NCBI GenBank assembly: GCA_016808115.1
Contig: JAEQBH010001392.1
Location: forward strand, 434,001 to 498,000
DNA: 64,000 bases
Origin: Tetrastigma voinierianum
Taxonomy: Eukaryota; Streptophyta; Magnoliopsida; Vitales; Vitaceae
Direction: 5' to 3'
Part shown: piece after piece, positions 12,401 through 24,384 of the stretch
How positions within the stretch are numbered: position 1 is the first letter of the stretch
Layout: each line of letters opens with the position of its first letter
Position numbers and translations under genes: made by a program
The notes under the pieces: model-generated
The model's input: the letters and a program-made list of their open reading frames with translations, nothing else
Databases searched by the model: none
Told to the model about the DNA's origin: nothing

Positions 12401-13011
12401 TCCACTTCTAAGGTTTATCCAGACATGAAACATAAAAGAAAGTGACAAGTATATGCAAATGAAATGCAGAGAATAAATGACATGATATGAGAAGCATATA
12501 GCTGTATCACGATGATAGTATCTGATTACAGAGCAAAGTAAAGTCTGAGATGACATGAAAAGTATATGAGAAATGAATAGAATCTGTAAATGTTATCTGT
12601 GTTATATGCATTTGTATAGAAGTGTGGTGACCCTTAATAGAGGTCATCCATGTGTATTAATTCCGCTAAGGCGTAAAGCTTGACCATGCGGGTGTTCAGT
12701 CAGTGTAGGTACGAGAAGAAACCGGAAGGGGCAGGCGATCCACATCGGCACTCAAAGGCCACACATCAATAGGTGCCCACTGGAAGACCTTTAGGTCTAT
12801 TTTGTTTATGAAATTTTGTAAACCAATGTAAATATTGTAAATGTTGAACACGTCCTTATATGGAGCTTGTATATGTTTTATGTCCATTGCTTTCTGAGAA
12901 TATAATACAAGTTCATTGTGATATTATATGAATGAACTAGTTTAAAGTTTATATATAAAAAAAAAAAAATGACCCCTCACTTGGCACCATATGCCGGGTT
13001 GGGGCGTCACA
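9486..13011 (+). mobile_element. Solo LTR B, Tekay/Del-like Gypsy
   Basis: Begins TGTAAC and ends GGGGCGTCACA. Flanks are GATAT (9,481-9,485) and GATAG (13,012-13,016), a 5-bp target duplication with one mismatch. The paralogous site at about 19,050-19,065 reads 'ggatatgaacccac' without the insertion, so it is a near-empty site. It is the same family as LTR A in opposite orientation, longer because its internal tandem array has more copies. It has no internal domain and is a solo LTR. Confidence 0.88.
10600..11870. repeat. ~195-bp tandem repeat array in LTR B (about 7 copies)
   Basis: The block 'ggaaggtcataactcc' recurs near 10,612, 10,809, 11,022, 11,209, 11,397 (degraded), 11,600 and 11,780. 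Each is followed by 'gttcttggactctatggaaa' and, about 50 bp on, 'gatattagatgtc'. LTR A holds only about 3 such units in reverse complement. The short frames across the array are repeats of one another and not genes. Confidence 0.85.
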
Positions 13012-13405
13012 GATAGGAACCCACTACTCAATTCTCCTGTTGTTTAATTTTACAACCACTACCCTACACCTAGTTATAAAAACAAACTCAAAGCTACTCA
13101 AATTCGGAATGGCACAATATGCTGATATGCCCACCCCACCTAATCTAAGGATCTATATTGTCCATTCAAGTCTCTCATTTCCTTCACCCCATAAACACCC
13201 ATTATTTACAGTTTTCTACTCTTTGATGCAATGTGTCGAATAGGTTGCATGCAACAACCAAGACACATAAACACAACAACAACCACGCTAATCTTTAGAA
13301 TAAAGATACCAAAAAAATCACCCATTGGCGTGTAATGTAATCAGCATTAATTGAAGAAAATCTGGCTTGAAATAATTAGGGGTAATAGCGTGCTTGAAGA
13401 CAAGT
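13012..13405. repeat. Segmental duplication copy 1, part b
   Basis: Aligns with 19,056-19,540 of copy 2: shared 'gaacccactactcaattct', 'cctacacctagttataaaaa', 'ttgtccattcaagtctc' and 'cacgctaatctttagaataa'. The single TTGTC at 13,158-13,162 marks the empty counterpart of the SINE site in copy 2. Confidence 0.75.
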
Positions 13406-13439
13406 AGCCCGAATGAGAAGAATGGGGTAGGAATAAAGA

Positions 13440-13930
13440 TGAAACATAGACTGGCTTTTTGGAAAAAAATGGGATGGAGGCTCATAACGAGCGGAAAAAC
13501 TGTGGGCCAAAATTCTTCATGCGAAGTGTCACGAGAGGTAAGATGGACTTCTCAGTAGAAAAAAGAGGAATGCTTAGTGCTTGAAGGGATAGTTGCATCA
13601 CAGAGATTACGAGCAAAGGAACTAGGAAAGGTCTACAATGGGGCTGAAACTTTCTTTTGGAGAGAAGTGTGGTTGGGAGACGTACCTTAAAGAGTTGGCA
13701 CTTCGAGAGGAATCAATTTGAGTCGATTCCTACAAAAGCCAGTAGGGAGTATTGGTCTTTGCATGGAGGGTTAGTGGTGGGCGATTTGGAAGGATTACTA
13801 CCACCTCAAATTTGCAATAGGCTCTCAAAGTGATGTTGTGAGGTGACGAGAGGGAAGGATGACTTGTCTTGGAAAGGATCAAAATGGGGTCTTTCATTAT
13901 AAGCTCGACATATAACTTAGCAATCTGGCA
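13440..13930 (+). pseudogene. LINE ORF2 fragment, zinc-binding region
   Basis: Broken translation on the plus strand contains FFWREVWLGD near 13,650-13,680 and, after a stop and frame changes, DLSWKGSKWG near 13,860-13,890. Plant L1-type ORF2 proteins carry a similar 'FW.D.WLG...' stretch and a 'D.L.W....G.FSV' stretch just before the RNase H domain. The reverse transcriptase proper is absent, consistent with 5' truncation. Several stops interrupt it; it cannot make a functional protein. Confidence 0.55.
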
Positions 13931-14350
13931 ACAGCAATCCACTAATGAAATTTAGCGATTAATATATGGAAATGGAAGATCCCTCGGAGATTCAGTCTTT
14001 ATATGTTTTACTTATGCATGGAAAAGTGCTTTCGAATATGAAAGAGTGAAGAGGTCTCTGAGCAACTGTATTGCCTTGTTGCATAGAGAAGGAGGATGCG
14101 GAACCATATACTTAGATTATGCACCCTAAGCAAAATTTTAAGGAAAGATCGCCAGATGAATTTGGGAAGAGCCATCATATCCATTCCTTTCACACTGTGG
14201 CTATCTTGGAATCGAATATCGGGAATCAAGAGAATAGAGGGCCATGGAAGGAAAGAATTGCCTTTAAGTGCGTAGTGGAGTATGGAAGTGGAGAAATGAA
14301 ATTTTGGTAACCGGATAACAAATGAAGGAAGACGGACATGGAAAGAATAA

Positions 14351-14889
14351 GGCCACTTATTTAGTAGGTAGAAAATTTTACATTTTCTACATTCAAGAGC
14401 TTTTCGAAAACAAAGGAAAGCACGTTTAATTACGAGAATAAGACAAAAAAAAATTTGAAAATAAAGAAAATGAATTCACTATTTTCAATATTTTATATAT
14501 GAATCAGAAAATTGAATAGTGTTGTTTTCCTTGTTTTTAAATCGAAAACACGGGATTTGGTCGATTGGGATAAAACGAAAACACGGGATTGTGGCTATTT
14601 TCTTCTTTTCTTCCCCTTTCGTCTTCCACTTCGATTTTCTTCTCATCAGGCTCACGAAAACACGGGATTGTAAATAGTAACCTGCATTTTAAACACATTT
14701 TCATTGTTTTCATTAACTTCATTTTCAAGAAAATGGTTTTACAAAACGGATTTTCTTATTCTTTATTTTCAACCAAATTCAAGTGCGAAGCATTTTACGA
14801 AAATGAAAACTAAAGATTAGAATACAGTGAAAATTTTCATATTCGAATTTTGGATAGAGTTAAAAATTTTAAGTGAACTAAGCAGGGCC
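14351..14889. mobile_element. MITE (Tourist/PIF-Harbinger-like) inside the LINE
   Basis: Flanked by TAA on both sides (14,348-14,350 and 14,890-14,892), the usual PIF/Harbinger target. The termini are imperfect inverted repeats: GGCCACTTATTTAGT on the left, and GGCCCTGCTTAGTTC when the right end is read on the minus strand. It is 539 bp, AT-rich and non-coding. The word 'gaaaacacgggatt' occurs three times inside (about 14,544, 14,576 and 14,655). LINE coding sequence continues after it. Confidence 0.65.
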
Positions 14890-15059
14890 TAAATTTCTTG
14901 AAACTCCTAGTAGCCTTCTCGAATAAAAAGCGGAGTCTTGAGAGCGTACGATAGGCGAGGCTTGTTTGGGTGGCGTGGAAAAGACCCTCTAAAGTGGAGT
15001 GAAACTTCAGTAGAGATGGCTCGAAATTGCAAAGGAAACAATGAGGGGCATGGTGGTGG

Positions 15060-15420
15060 TTCCTAAGGAACGAGGAAGGTAGATGGGTCCATGGATACTC
15101 ACTGAACTTGGTGATATGCTCAACTGAGGAGGCGGAGTTATGGGCATTTGTCCATGGAATGAGGTTGGCAAGGGAAATTGGCTCGAAACGTATCCAAGTT
15201 GCTAAGACGAACTGTCTTGTGATGATGAATTGGCAGCGAGGGTTAGAAGAGGTCAACACCTCCTTTGCATCCCTCATTCAGAAGTGTAGATATTGGATGG
15301 AGAAGCAATGTGTTATCGTCATCTAGCATGTTCATAGGGAAGGGAATGTTGTAGCTAATGCAATGGCCAAGAAGGTGATGAAATTCCAACAAGGTGTGTT
15401 GAAGAGAAGGCATAAGCCAC
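15060..15420 (+). pseudogene. LINE RNase H domain fragment
   Basis: The frame from 15,108 translates with STEEAELWAFVHGMRLAREI near its start, matching the 'EAEl.AL..GL..A...G' helix of plant LINE-encoded RNase H (RVT_3-type). About 50 residues later, across a stop, HVHREGNVVANAMAKK matches the 'HV.RE.N..AD.LA' terminal motif, with Asn where the family usually has the catalytic Asp. A stop before the terminal motif and loss of that Asp mark it as dead. The 3' tail and poly(A) follow within about 150 bp. Confidence 0.8.
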
Positions 15421-15533
15421 CAGAAGATGCGAGTGAGATTCTCCAACAAGGTAATCTCAGATTTTCAGTGTGTATTAGGATTGTCGTATGATTTGTTTGG
15501 GCCCCCCCCTCCCTCTCGATAAAAAAAAAAGAG

Positions 15534-16030
15534 AGACAAGTTGTTTGCCTAGCTCTAATCATTACTCACAGATTTGAAGAAAGTGGCGAACAAAATTTCA
15601 ACTTGAAAACCAATAAGTAATAGAGTACGTGTTTGGCATCTGATCAATACTCCCCGAACCCACAGTTCAAGCAAAATGCGATCAAACCCTCACTTATCTA
15701 TTCATTGAGGGCAATAAGCTAATAAAGGCGGGACACTACACATTATTGTGACTTCATATTATTTTCTACCGATTTCTCTGCGACCAGGCTTACCTGTAGT
15801 GATTCAAAATCTCAAATAGAAATGCAAATAAAAAAGCCTCCAATTCTAGGGAAATTAGCAGTGGAATAACTAAGGAGATGTAGAAGCTATAATTCATATC
15901 TTTGAAGCCTAAATCAAGTTAATAACTCCGCAAGTTTGGAATCAAAATATTTGGCTCAGAACCCTAAAATAAACTAAAGGAATATAAATGAAGAGTGGTT
16001 TCTCAAAATGCCCAACATTTGTATTTGAGG
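15534..16030. repeat. Segmental duplication copy 1, part c
   Basis: Aligns with about 19,540-20,000: shared 'gtggcgaacaa.atttcaac', 'cttgaaaacca.taagtaa', 'gtgacttcatattatttt' and 'cctaaatcaagttaataac'. Both copies are non-coding. Confidence 0.75.
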
Positions 16031-16123
16031 AGAATGAAGTTATAGAAGAAAAAAAAAATTAATTCAGTTTAAAACTAATGGCGAAAATTTAGTGAAAAAT
16101 GAAAGAGGATATGAAGGAATGAA

Positions 16124-16442
<319 letters not shown>

Positions 16443-18565
16443 TGAAGCTAGAAAATCAATTTTCTCAAAAGGAGTAAAATGTCGTAATTTCGATCAAAAA
16501 AATGCAAAAATTTCTAGATCTCGGATGGCGAAAGCGGACTTTTAAGTTGAAATCGTCTGCGAAATTTAGCTCTGCGTCGAATTCGTTGGATTAGAAATTA
16601 GTCGAGATTCGTGTTTTTGAGGCGTGTGGTGTCGGATGACACATGTGAGTAAGAGTGCCACATGGCTCCAGGTGTGACACTTGGCGCCAAAAGAAATGGC
16701 TTACGTTAGTACATGGGTGGCATGATCCGCAGCTCCTGATGAGCCACTTGAGTGGATGATGTCGTAAAGAAATAAAGAAATAAGGATTTAAGGATGGAAA
16801 ATTGAGAGCGCATGTTTGGTTTAGAGGAAAAGGGAGGGGAAATTTCTCCTTTCGCGAATGTGGGATGTGCTCTGAGAGGAGAGAAGGGGAAAAGAAAGGA
16901 GAAAATGAGGAGAAATGGGGAAAATGAAAGAGAAGAGGATGAGAAGAAATAGAAAAAGAAAGAAAAGCAGATAGAGTGAAATAAGAAAGGAAAAAAGAAA
17001 ACGTGGGGAGAAGGAAAGCGAAATATCAGGTAAGTAGATTTTCGTTTGGTTTTAGAGAGAGAACGTCTTCCTTCTCTCTAGGATCGTGGGAGATCAGGCT
17101 AGTCAGTTCTGCCGCGACAAGAAGGAGAGTTGTTCTACTCGGAGAGGACAACGCGTGGACTACGGTTTTAGGGAGTTTCTTCAAACTCCTTGAGGTAGGG
17201 GTTTCATCCTACTTGTTTTACACTTTATTTAAGTGTTTTGTGATGTTTGAGTTGATTGAGGCCGTGAGGGGCCGTTTGATCGGTCCCAAATATTGGAACC
17301 GAAATGTTGGAATTTTTAAGACCCATTTGTGCAGTCCGTAGCAGTTTTAGGGACTGTTTTGGGTGTTTGGATGATAATTTATAAATTAAATTATATGTTG
17401 GCAAGTATGAGGCTGGGAAGAGCCATGGAATTCGATTCCACCAAGAGGAACCGATGTAGGAAGAGTGGGCTGCCCGTGGACAGCCCACATGCTCTGTTTT
17501 GGGACCGTAAAAATAGTCCCAGTTTGTATGAAATGGATTATAAATGTCCATGTGTTTTGGCATTTAAATTGTTTGATGTGAATGGCTTGGTATGTGTGGA
17601 AATAGATAGGTTAAGACATTAATTTAATGTGTTAACACAATGACACAATTATATAGAATGAATTGTTTGTAAGCCGTGGAGATGAGATTATATGATTGCT
17701 TTCCAAGTAGGCTAAATTGGGTGATGATTGATGTGTTGAATTACATGTGTGTAATTCTGTTATTGAAAATATACATATTGACATATTTTATAAATGGTTT
17801 TGAAAATGGCATAATGCATTTTCATATGCACTGGGTAACCTAGAATTAGGTGTGAGTGCATGACATGGTTTTTATTAAAACGAACATGGTTGCGAAAGGA
17901 ATTTCACGAGAGGATGATGTCGGAGAAATTGGGTTGGGAGATGGGCCCAGCCGGATCCGCCGGATGAGGACCATGACATTTGAGCTCACCAACGATTCAC
18001 CGGGTGGTCAATACTTTAGAATAATTGGTAGTATATTTTCAGAGCAGCGGTTTTGTTTGAAAATGATTATCTTCTCATACATGGCTTAGGCAAGTGTGAG
18101 TGAGTCGGTGAGGACTCGAGACATGGGAATGGGCATGTAGACATTCAAGTAGGATGCGTATTTACTTAGTGTGTTTTATTTTGGAGCATTGCATATGCAC
18201 TTGGGTTATTAACCCATTTAGGGTGATTCCACTGCAGTATTAGCTCATCGAGGGTTATATTTTTCGGTCTGAGCGCTTGAGGGAGACGGAGTCATTTAAG
18301 TTGATTTTGAAGAAGCCGGTTTGTGGCTTGATGCTTTAGTTATAACATGTATTAAATTTTAGATTTTAATATATGTTTGTATAAAGATATGTCAACTATT
18401 GAATTATTGGGAGATAATTGGAATATAGTATTGCTAATTGTTTTTATGAGTATTGGTTTATGAGCCCCGAGGCATTTTTATAAGTATGAGTCTCAAAATC
18501 TGAGACATATAAATTTCCGCGAGGTTGTGGGTGTAGTCAGCGGACACCCGGGTTTGGGCGTCACA
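16443..18565 (+). mobile_element. Solo LTR C, ~2-kb Gypsy LTR family
   Basis: Begins TGAAGCTAGAAAAT (family TGTAAGACCCGAGAAAAT) and ends GGTTTGGGCGTCACA. It is the cleanest full-length sense copy of the ~2-kb family (G, E, F, H and I are minus). The target is the short tandem repeat: 'aatatc...ctatgctg' is split here but continuous at about 16,294-16,310. Flanking ATATA (16,436-16,440) and ATATC (18,566-18,570) give an imperfect duplication with two extra bases at the left edge. No internal coding sequence. Confidence 0.82.
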
Positions 18566-18619
18566 ATATCCTATGCTGTGTGAGAGAGAGTAAAAGGAAC
18601 TAAGGAGACTCTATCACTT

Positions 18620-20030
18620 AATCTGATTATGCTACTCACTAGCGATGCACTACTCTTTGCCTTCTTTGGAAGCTTTCTCTAATTCATGATTTCGGAGTGT
18701 GTGACTCTGACAAACAACAAGTGGGTGTTTTCAATATAATCTTCATCGCTGTCAAAGAAGAGAAAAATATTTAGAAAAATAAAACATTGATGATACCATA
18801 AAACAACTAAAGATATCATTTGAATGAGTTTGTTCTATTCTTGTTTTTGTATTTTTTTTTTATATTATAGAGTAGAAAACTCTTACAAAATACTAAACAA
18901 GCGCAGCCTCACTTACTTTGGTTCCCAACCAAAATATGTTTTTCTACCATTCTTTTGGTATCGCGCTTTACAGTTTATATATATCTTCGCATGTAAATCC
19001 ACCTTATGGGTTTCATTGAAATCTCGATATCCCCCTTTGCAAAATGATGGATATGAACCCACTACTCAATTCTTCTGTAGTCTACTACCCTACACCTAGT
19101 TATAAAAACAAAGCTCAGAAGCTACTCAGGCTAACAGATAACAATTCGCTAACATTTTTCCCTTGTCTTTTTTTTCCATGTGTCCGGACCGGCTCGCATG
19201 GAGCCTGAAGCCATCCACGAGGCCTTGAAGTTAAGGGTTAGGTAAACATCCATTGGCCCGAGGGGCTCAAACCGGAGACCATTGAGTTAAACCCTAATAC
19301 CTTAAACCAACTGAGCTACCTCGAGTTATTTGTCCATTCAAGTCTCTTATTTCCTCCACCCAAAACACCTTCTTTAAAGTTTTTACATTCTCGTGCAGTA
19401 TGTGACAGGTTGCATACAACAACGAAATACATAAACACTCTGAAAGCCTTAATCATCTCTTATCACGCTAATCTTTAGAATAAATATACCAGAAATTGAA
19501 GGCGAAGAAATGTGTGAAGCGTGATAGCGAAGCCCGAAGATAAGTTGTTTTCCCAGCTCACAATCATTGCTCATGATTTTTACAAAGTGGCGAACAACAT
19601 TTCAACTTGAAAACCAGTAAGTAAATTTTTGTGTTTATCCCGATCAATACCTAGTATTTCAGCCCCGAACCTACCACCAGTTTAAGCGAAATATCTTGAG
19701 CCCTTACTAGTCTATTACATGCGTTCTTGGCGATAAAGAACGGTTTTTCCGTGTGACTTCATATTATTTTCCCTACGGTTTCTGCACAGCGAACCAGCAT
19801 GAGTGATTCCAAGGAAATCTCGAATAGAAACACAAATAAATGAGCCTCGTCTTAAGAAAATTAACGAAATAGGAATAGAGTAGGGATCAAGTCGATTCTG
19901 TAATTCATATCGACCTAAATCAAGTTAATAACCTTGAGTTTACTGAATTGAAATGTTGGTTAGAAACTTCAAATGAAATGAAATTTTGTAAATCTTTTTT
20001 TAATAAGTAGAAATAGAATCTATTAGAAGA
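18620..20030. repeat. Segmental duplication copy 2
   Basis: The counterpart of copy 1 without the LTR B or LINE insertions and with a SINE at 19,168-19,329. It provides two empty sites: about 19,056 for LTR B and about 19,543 for the LINE. The duplicated DNA contains no recognised coding sequence. Confidence 0.75.
19168..19329 (-). mobile_element. tRNA-derived SINE
   Basis: Read on the minus strand it starts 'ctcgaggtagctcagttggt' with a pol III box A (GTAGCTCAGTTGG, 19,319-19,307), then box B (GGTTTGAGCCC, 19,273-19,263) about 35 bp on, and ends in an A-run (19,175-19,168). The target duplication is TTGTC (19,163-19,167 and 19,330-19,334). Copy 1 has a single TTGTC at the equivalent position (13,158). 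Length is about 160 bp. It is not a functional tRNA gene because no complete cloverleaf is seen. Confidence 0.82.
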
Positions 20031-21339
20031 AATTCGCGAGTAGGCTTGGAAAGTAGAAAGAGAGCAAGAAGCAAACCAAGCCCCCCCAAAAAAAAACCAA
20101 ATACACAGAAAAGCAAATCAACACCAAAACACACCAGAACCATCAAACTAAATTATGTCTAACTGTTCATGGCAATAAAAGCAAATGAAATATCTGAATG
20201 AAGGTAAAAGGAGGTTCATTAATTTTGTCATCTGCTTATTGGAGGTGGTAATATGTGATTTTCCTGCCTTCGATAGCTCTCTTCACAGACGGTGATGAGA
20301 TCGAAACAGAGAAAACCTTTTGGGGGAAGGGAAGAGAAGAAGGGTAAAATACGATTTGAATCGCTAAAGAAAACCCTTTGGGAAGAGGGGAGAAGAAGGG
20401 CGGGCAAGGCGAGGTTAGGGCTGATTGCTAAAGATTCCAAAGAGGTTTAAAAAAAAAAAAAAAACGATCCTATAAAGTGCCATGATTTGGAATTAATGTA
20501 ATGACACTTGATTTAATTAAGTGTTATTATATAATCAACAATATCTAATAAATGTCAACAACTAATATAATGCTATGTAAACACATTACCTTTAATCAAA
20601 ATTATAACACTCAACAGATTACATTCCCTAAATACAAAATATAATAACAAATAAGTACTCAAATATAGATTTTTTTGCAAAATCTGAGAAAGGAAACTAG
20701 ATGTCACAAGAATTAAAACCAAGTTAATATTGATGGTAATTTGCTGCCGATTCTTCTTCATAATGGCTGGTGTTGTTTGATGATATTTGAATATCATCGA
20801 AAATCAAAACTGGTTGATCTAATAACATATTTACCTTCACCAAGGAGCAAGATCAACTAGAAGAAGCCCTCTAAAGGCTATGTGCGTTTAAGTTTGAAAC
20901 AAACAATTCTACTAGTGTTTCACTCGATAATATAACATGCTCCGAAATCATAGATGGGGACATATTTTCATCTTCAGTTTGGCAATTACATACGTGAATT
21001 AAGATTTCATAAGCAATAAATATCTTGAATATTATAAATGTCGCAAATAATTATATTAGTGAAATTTTATAGTGTGGACAAGCTGAAAAATATTACTCGT
21101 AGTCATACTTTCCAAGGGCAGTCAGACCCAATCATATGGGTAGAGATGAAAATTTACGATAATTTCTGGCTCTCATAAAGAAAAAAAACAATCAATGAAT
21201 AAAAAATAAATGTTCAAATCTAAAATTGAATGAGCTAGGTTTATGAAAATAGAGTACTAGTCTAGTAGCAAGATTATTGATTCTATCTGATTGAATTATG
21301 ATTATATCATTTTAAAGAAGGTGTATTGAACTAAACAAT
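20031..21339. other. Unassigned stretch; possible 5' UTR/first-exon-like segment on minus strand
   Basis: Mostly AT-rich with no recognised element. On the minus strand, 20,440-20,228 is an open frame of 70 codons starting MESLAISPNLALPALLLPSS with CT-rich surroundings. It contains a duplicated CTTCTTCTC/CCC...TTTGGG segment (about 20,320-20,440), looks more like a pyrimidine-rich leader than a folded protein, and I do not recognise it. It has no counterpart in duplication copy 1. Confidence 0.25.
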
Positions 21340-22305
21340 ATGTTGAGTAAAGTTAAAAAAATATATACATTAAAAGAAAAATATGGAGAAGAAGAAGCGA
21401 CAAAATGGAAAATGATGGGGAAGAGGCAAACTGATCAACCATAAAGAGCATTTTATATAAGTAGTACATCTTCTGCCATGGAGATCTAGAGGAATAATAG
21501 GACTTCACAGTTTCATTCCTTTGTAATTGCTGGCTATATATATATATATATATAATATCGAAGTTATATACTTGTTTTCTATAAACTGTCCCCTCCATTT
21601 TGTATATATTTACATTAATGCCATCGAAGAAATGTATCGAGTTATTTTCATTGGATGTGATGTTGGTAAAGTGTTAAAAACGATTGTTTTTAGTTAAAGA
21701 TCCACGTGGAAAAAAGCGAGCCGTAGTATGACTTCGTCCATAAAGCCATATATTAAAACTCAATTCTTTTGTTTTTTGTTTACTTGCTGAGTTGTTTTTT
21801 TTTTTACTTTTATTAAAGCTAACTAGTTTCAGATTCATGTGTTTATTTTTAAATTTCATGATTTATTACTAAATTTCTAAAAAAGTTCTTAATAAAAAAT
21901 GAAAATGTTAGTTTATTTTGTTAAAACCAATCCGTATTAAGCCAAGCAAGGAAAACTCTGCCATTTATAGAATAAAACAGGGATAGCAACATATTTGCCT
22001 GGATGCATAAGGCAGCGGGAGGTGAAATTGATTCGAATGACTATCAGGCCCGAATCCCATTTATTTTTAATTCTCGAACTTTGTCTTTCTTTTAAAAATT
22101 ATACGGCGGGGCGAGTTGGTGGGATGAGAAAAGTCATAAACCTATCCAGATTTGTTTGATTTTTATTTTTATTTTTAATTTTTAATTTTTTTACATTTGT
22201 TTTTTAATTTTTATTATATTAAAATTAATATAGTTTATATAAATAAAAATATTATGAATTTTTATAAATTATTTATTAAAAAACATTCCAATTATGTATT
22301 AAAAT
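21340..22305. other. Right edge of the duplicated region, then unassigned AT-rich DNA
   Basis: Around 21,360-21,440 is a diverged copy of the short repeat at 16,236-16,442 with a TA tract nearby. From 21,600 to 22,305 I see only AT-rich sequence with T-runs and no gene, LTR end or tRNA-like sequence. Confidence 0.35.
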
Positions 22306-22506
22306 GTTATATCCCGCGTGGTTGCCGTGTCGCCGGCGCTCCTACGTTGTCCTCAAAATCGCAGTGCTACCATAGCACCCTTACTAGCCTGCGGTCTTGC
22401 GTCCGCAAAGCGATCCGGTATCTATAATGCACGCGAATTCCCTCCTCGAAGGTCATATGTGTCAACCTCGGTCTCTCCCGATCCATACATGGTGGATGCG
22501 GTGTAC

Positions 22507-22872
22507 CTACAGACATGGAGCGTGAAATACCTCGTAGACACCTGTCATGTTGGGCGGTAAAGCTAACCGATACGCTACATTGCCTACCCTCTCGACTATC
22601 TCGAAGGGCCCGATAAGCCTAAAGTAGCCTTCCGTACTTCTTGAACGACCACTCTCTCTTGAAGCATCACCTTGAGAAGTGCTGACTGACCTTGAACTCT
22701 GAGGGTGCGACATCATTGCATCTGCATAAGCTCTTTTAAACTCTGGCCGAAGTGAAGGCGTTGCTCGTATCAAGCTCACCTTCTCGGAGAGTGTCTCTAA
22801 TGAGATCAAGACCGGTGATGGGCTATACTCCCACCTCCCGTTGACCTCTTGATGATCTGCACTGACCTCCAA
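22507..22872 (-). pseudogene. Ty3/Gypsy integrase C-terminal fragment (M2)
   Basis: The 121-codon minus-strand frame ends with a segment matching the conserved Gypsy integrase C-terminal region: RLIGPFEIVERVGNVAYRLA then LPPNMTGVYEVFHAPCL, where the family reads 'FIGPFEIL.RVG.VAYRLALPP....VH.VFHVS.LR'. Upstream, EKVSLIRATPSLRPEFKRAY then AD corresponds to the 'V..IR..L..AQ.RQKSYAD' helix. The catalytic DDE core is not readable in this copy, and the basic stretch between the two parts has drifted. The protein would insert element cDNA into chromosomes; this copy is defective. Confidence 0.85.
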
Positions 22873-24384
22873 TACAATCTTATCATTATAGTCCTTGTCC
22901 CCATGCCTTTCTACTTTAATCTGTTGTTATTTCCTTAGACAAATTCCCTTTGAGGCGAGTCTCTTCCCGGCTACCGCATGAAAGTCGGGATAAGTGCTGC
23001 GTAGCGCCTCGCCTATGACTGTATATAATCAGAATGACATGTAACCACCCACCTGTTTTCTTGGTGTGCGGCGACCTTAAAGGACATAATGTGACGATCA
23101 ATGAGCGAATCCAACTGGTCTATGTCATGGACCAGCATCCATATCTGAAACCTTTATGAAGCAGCAACGCAGTCACAGTCGCTCGGGCTTCTGTCACTTG
23201 ACTCTAAGTCGTGATAACCAGTCATTTGTTTCCATCTGGTCACTCCCGGGCCACAGCCGCCGACTCTCACCCCCGTCACAGGGAAGAACATCACATGAAG
23301 CTACTCACAAAGGCCTCAGCCTCGAATCGAACTTATCACACGGATGCGTGTGAGCCTTGATCGTTAGAAAACAAATGCGGTAAGTCGCGTACGCGTCCGG
23401 CGTCACGCGTGCTTAGCCTCTGTACCGCCGGTTTGAGACGAATCTATGCTATGCCCGGGATGGAGCAATGGTAACACGTCATCTGCCCGGCTGACGAACT
23501 CGGCACGAATCTGTGCTCGACCTGGAAGGCCTAAGCTCACGGCTCTGGCTGTGTGACCCTCATGGAAATCTTAAGTGACTGATGCGACACCACAGAGCAG
23601 ATCACAGTTCCCTTGACCCATCACAGGGGTGGAGGAACAAGCCAAGTGTCCTTCTGTCCTACCCGCGTGCGGGACTCGCTCTCCGAGAACCTTGGGATCC
23701 ACTATCTCTGAGACGATCCTTCTCATATCAAACTCTTTGGCAATGGTAGCACACCATTTGCCCATCCTGATTGGCAACTACCTTTCGTCTCGCGATGATT
23801 GGTAGGTGTCCATAATCTTTAGGATTCCTGCCTCGGTGATCCAGTCCCGAGAAAGTGTCTGTTGTCTATTGATAACATCATCGCTGCACAACTAAATGTC
23901 CGTCTTGATAGCCTTGGCCTGTCTTTGAGGTCCTTGCTGAAGCGAAGTCATACGTTTCTTTCACAAGTTGGAAGAAGATGGATCTTCCTTTCTCTTAATG
24001 CCGACACCCATATCTTAGATGCCTCATTATGCTGACTGCTCTCCACATTTTTCTTGCATCGGCTGTACAATAGCGGCTGTAGTAAATCGACCTCGACAAA
24101 TGCTGTTGGTTAAGCGTTGGTGGTGCTTGGCTGGCACCTGCGTGGGCGCCCTCGTCCCATAGCCCTCGACTAGCCATCTACACATGTCAAATGGCAACTT
24201 AATGGCTAATGCGGTATCTCTGAGGCGTAAACGATACCTCGAGACACTATTCACACATAGAAAACATTTCACTGATGTCCAGCATTCATAGGAAATCTGA
24301 GACAATAATTCACGACAAATCATTTTTAATAACGAGGCTGAATTTTAAAGATTTTATTTCCATTTGATTTTTTATTATTTTTTT

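Larger units (their letters stand above)
13406..15533 (+). mobile_element. 5'-truncated LINE with poly(A) tail
   Basis: A non-LTR retrotransposon bounded by the perfect 8-bp target duplication AGACAAGT (13,398-13,405 and 15,534-15,541). It ends in a C/T-rich 3' tail and a poly(A) run (15,521-15,530). Copy 2 of the segmental duplication reads 'gaagataagttg' at this point with no insertion. Only the 3' part of the coding region is left: a zinc-binding reverse-transcriptase-like segment and an RNase H segment. A MITE interrupts it at 14,351-14,889. Confidence 0.85.
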
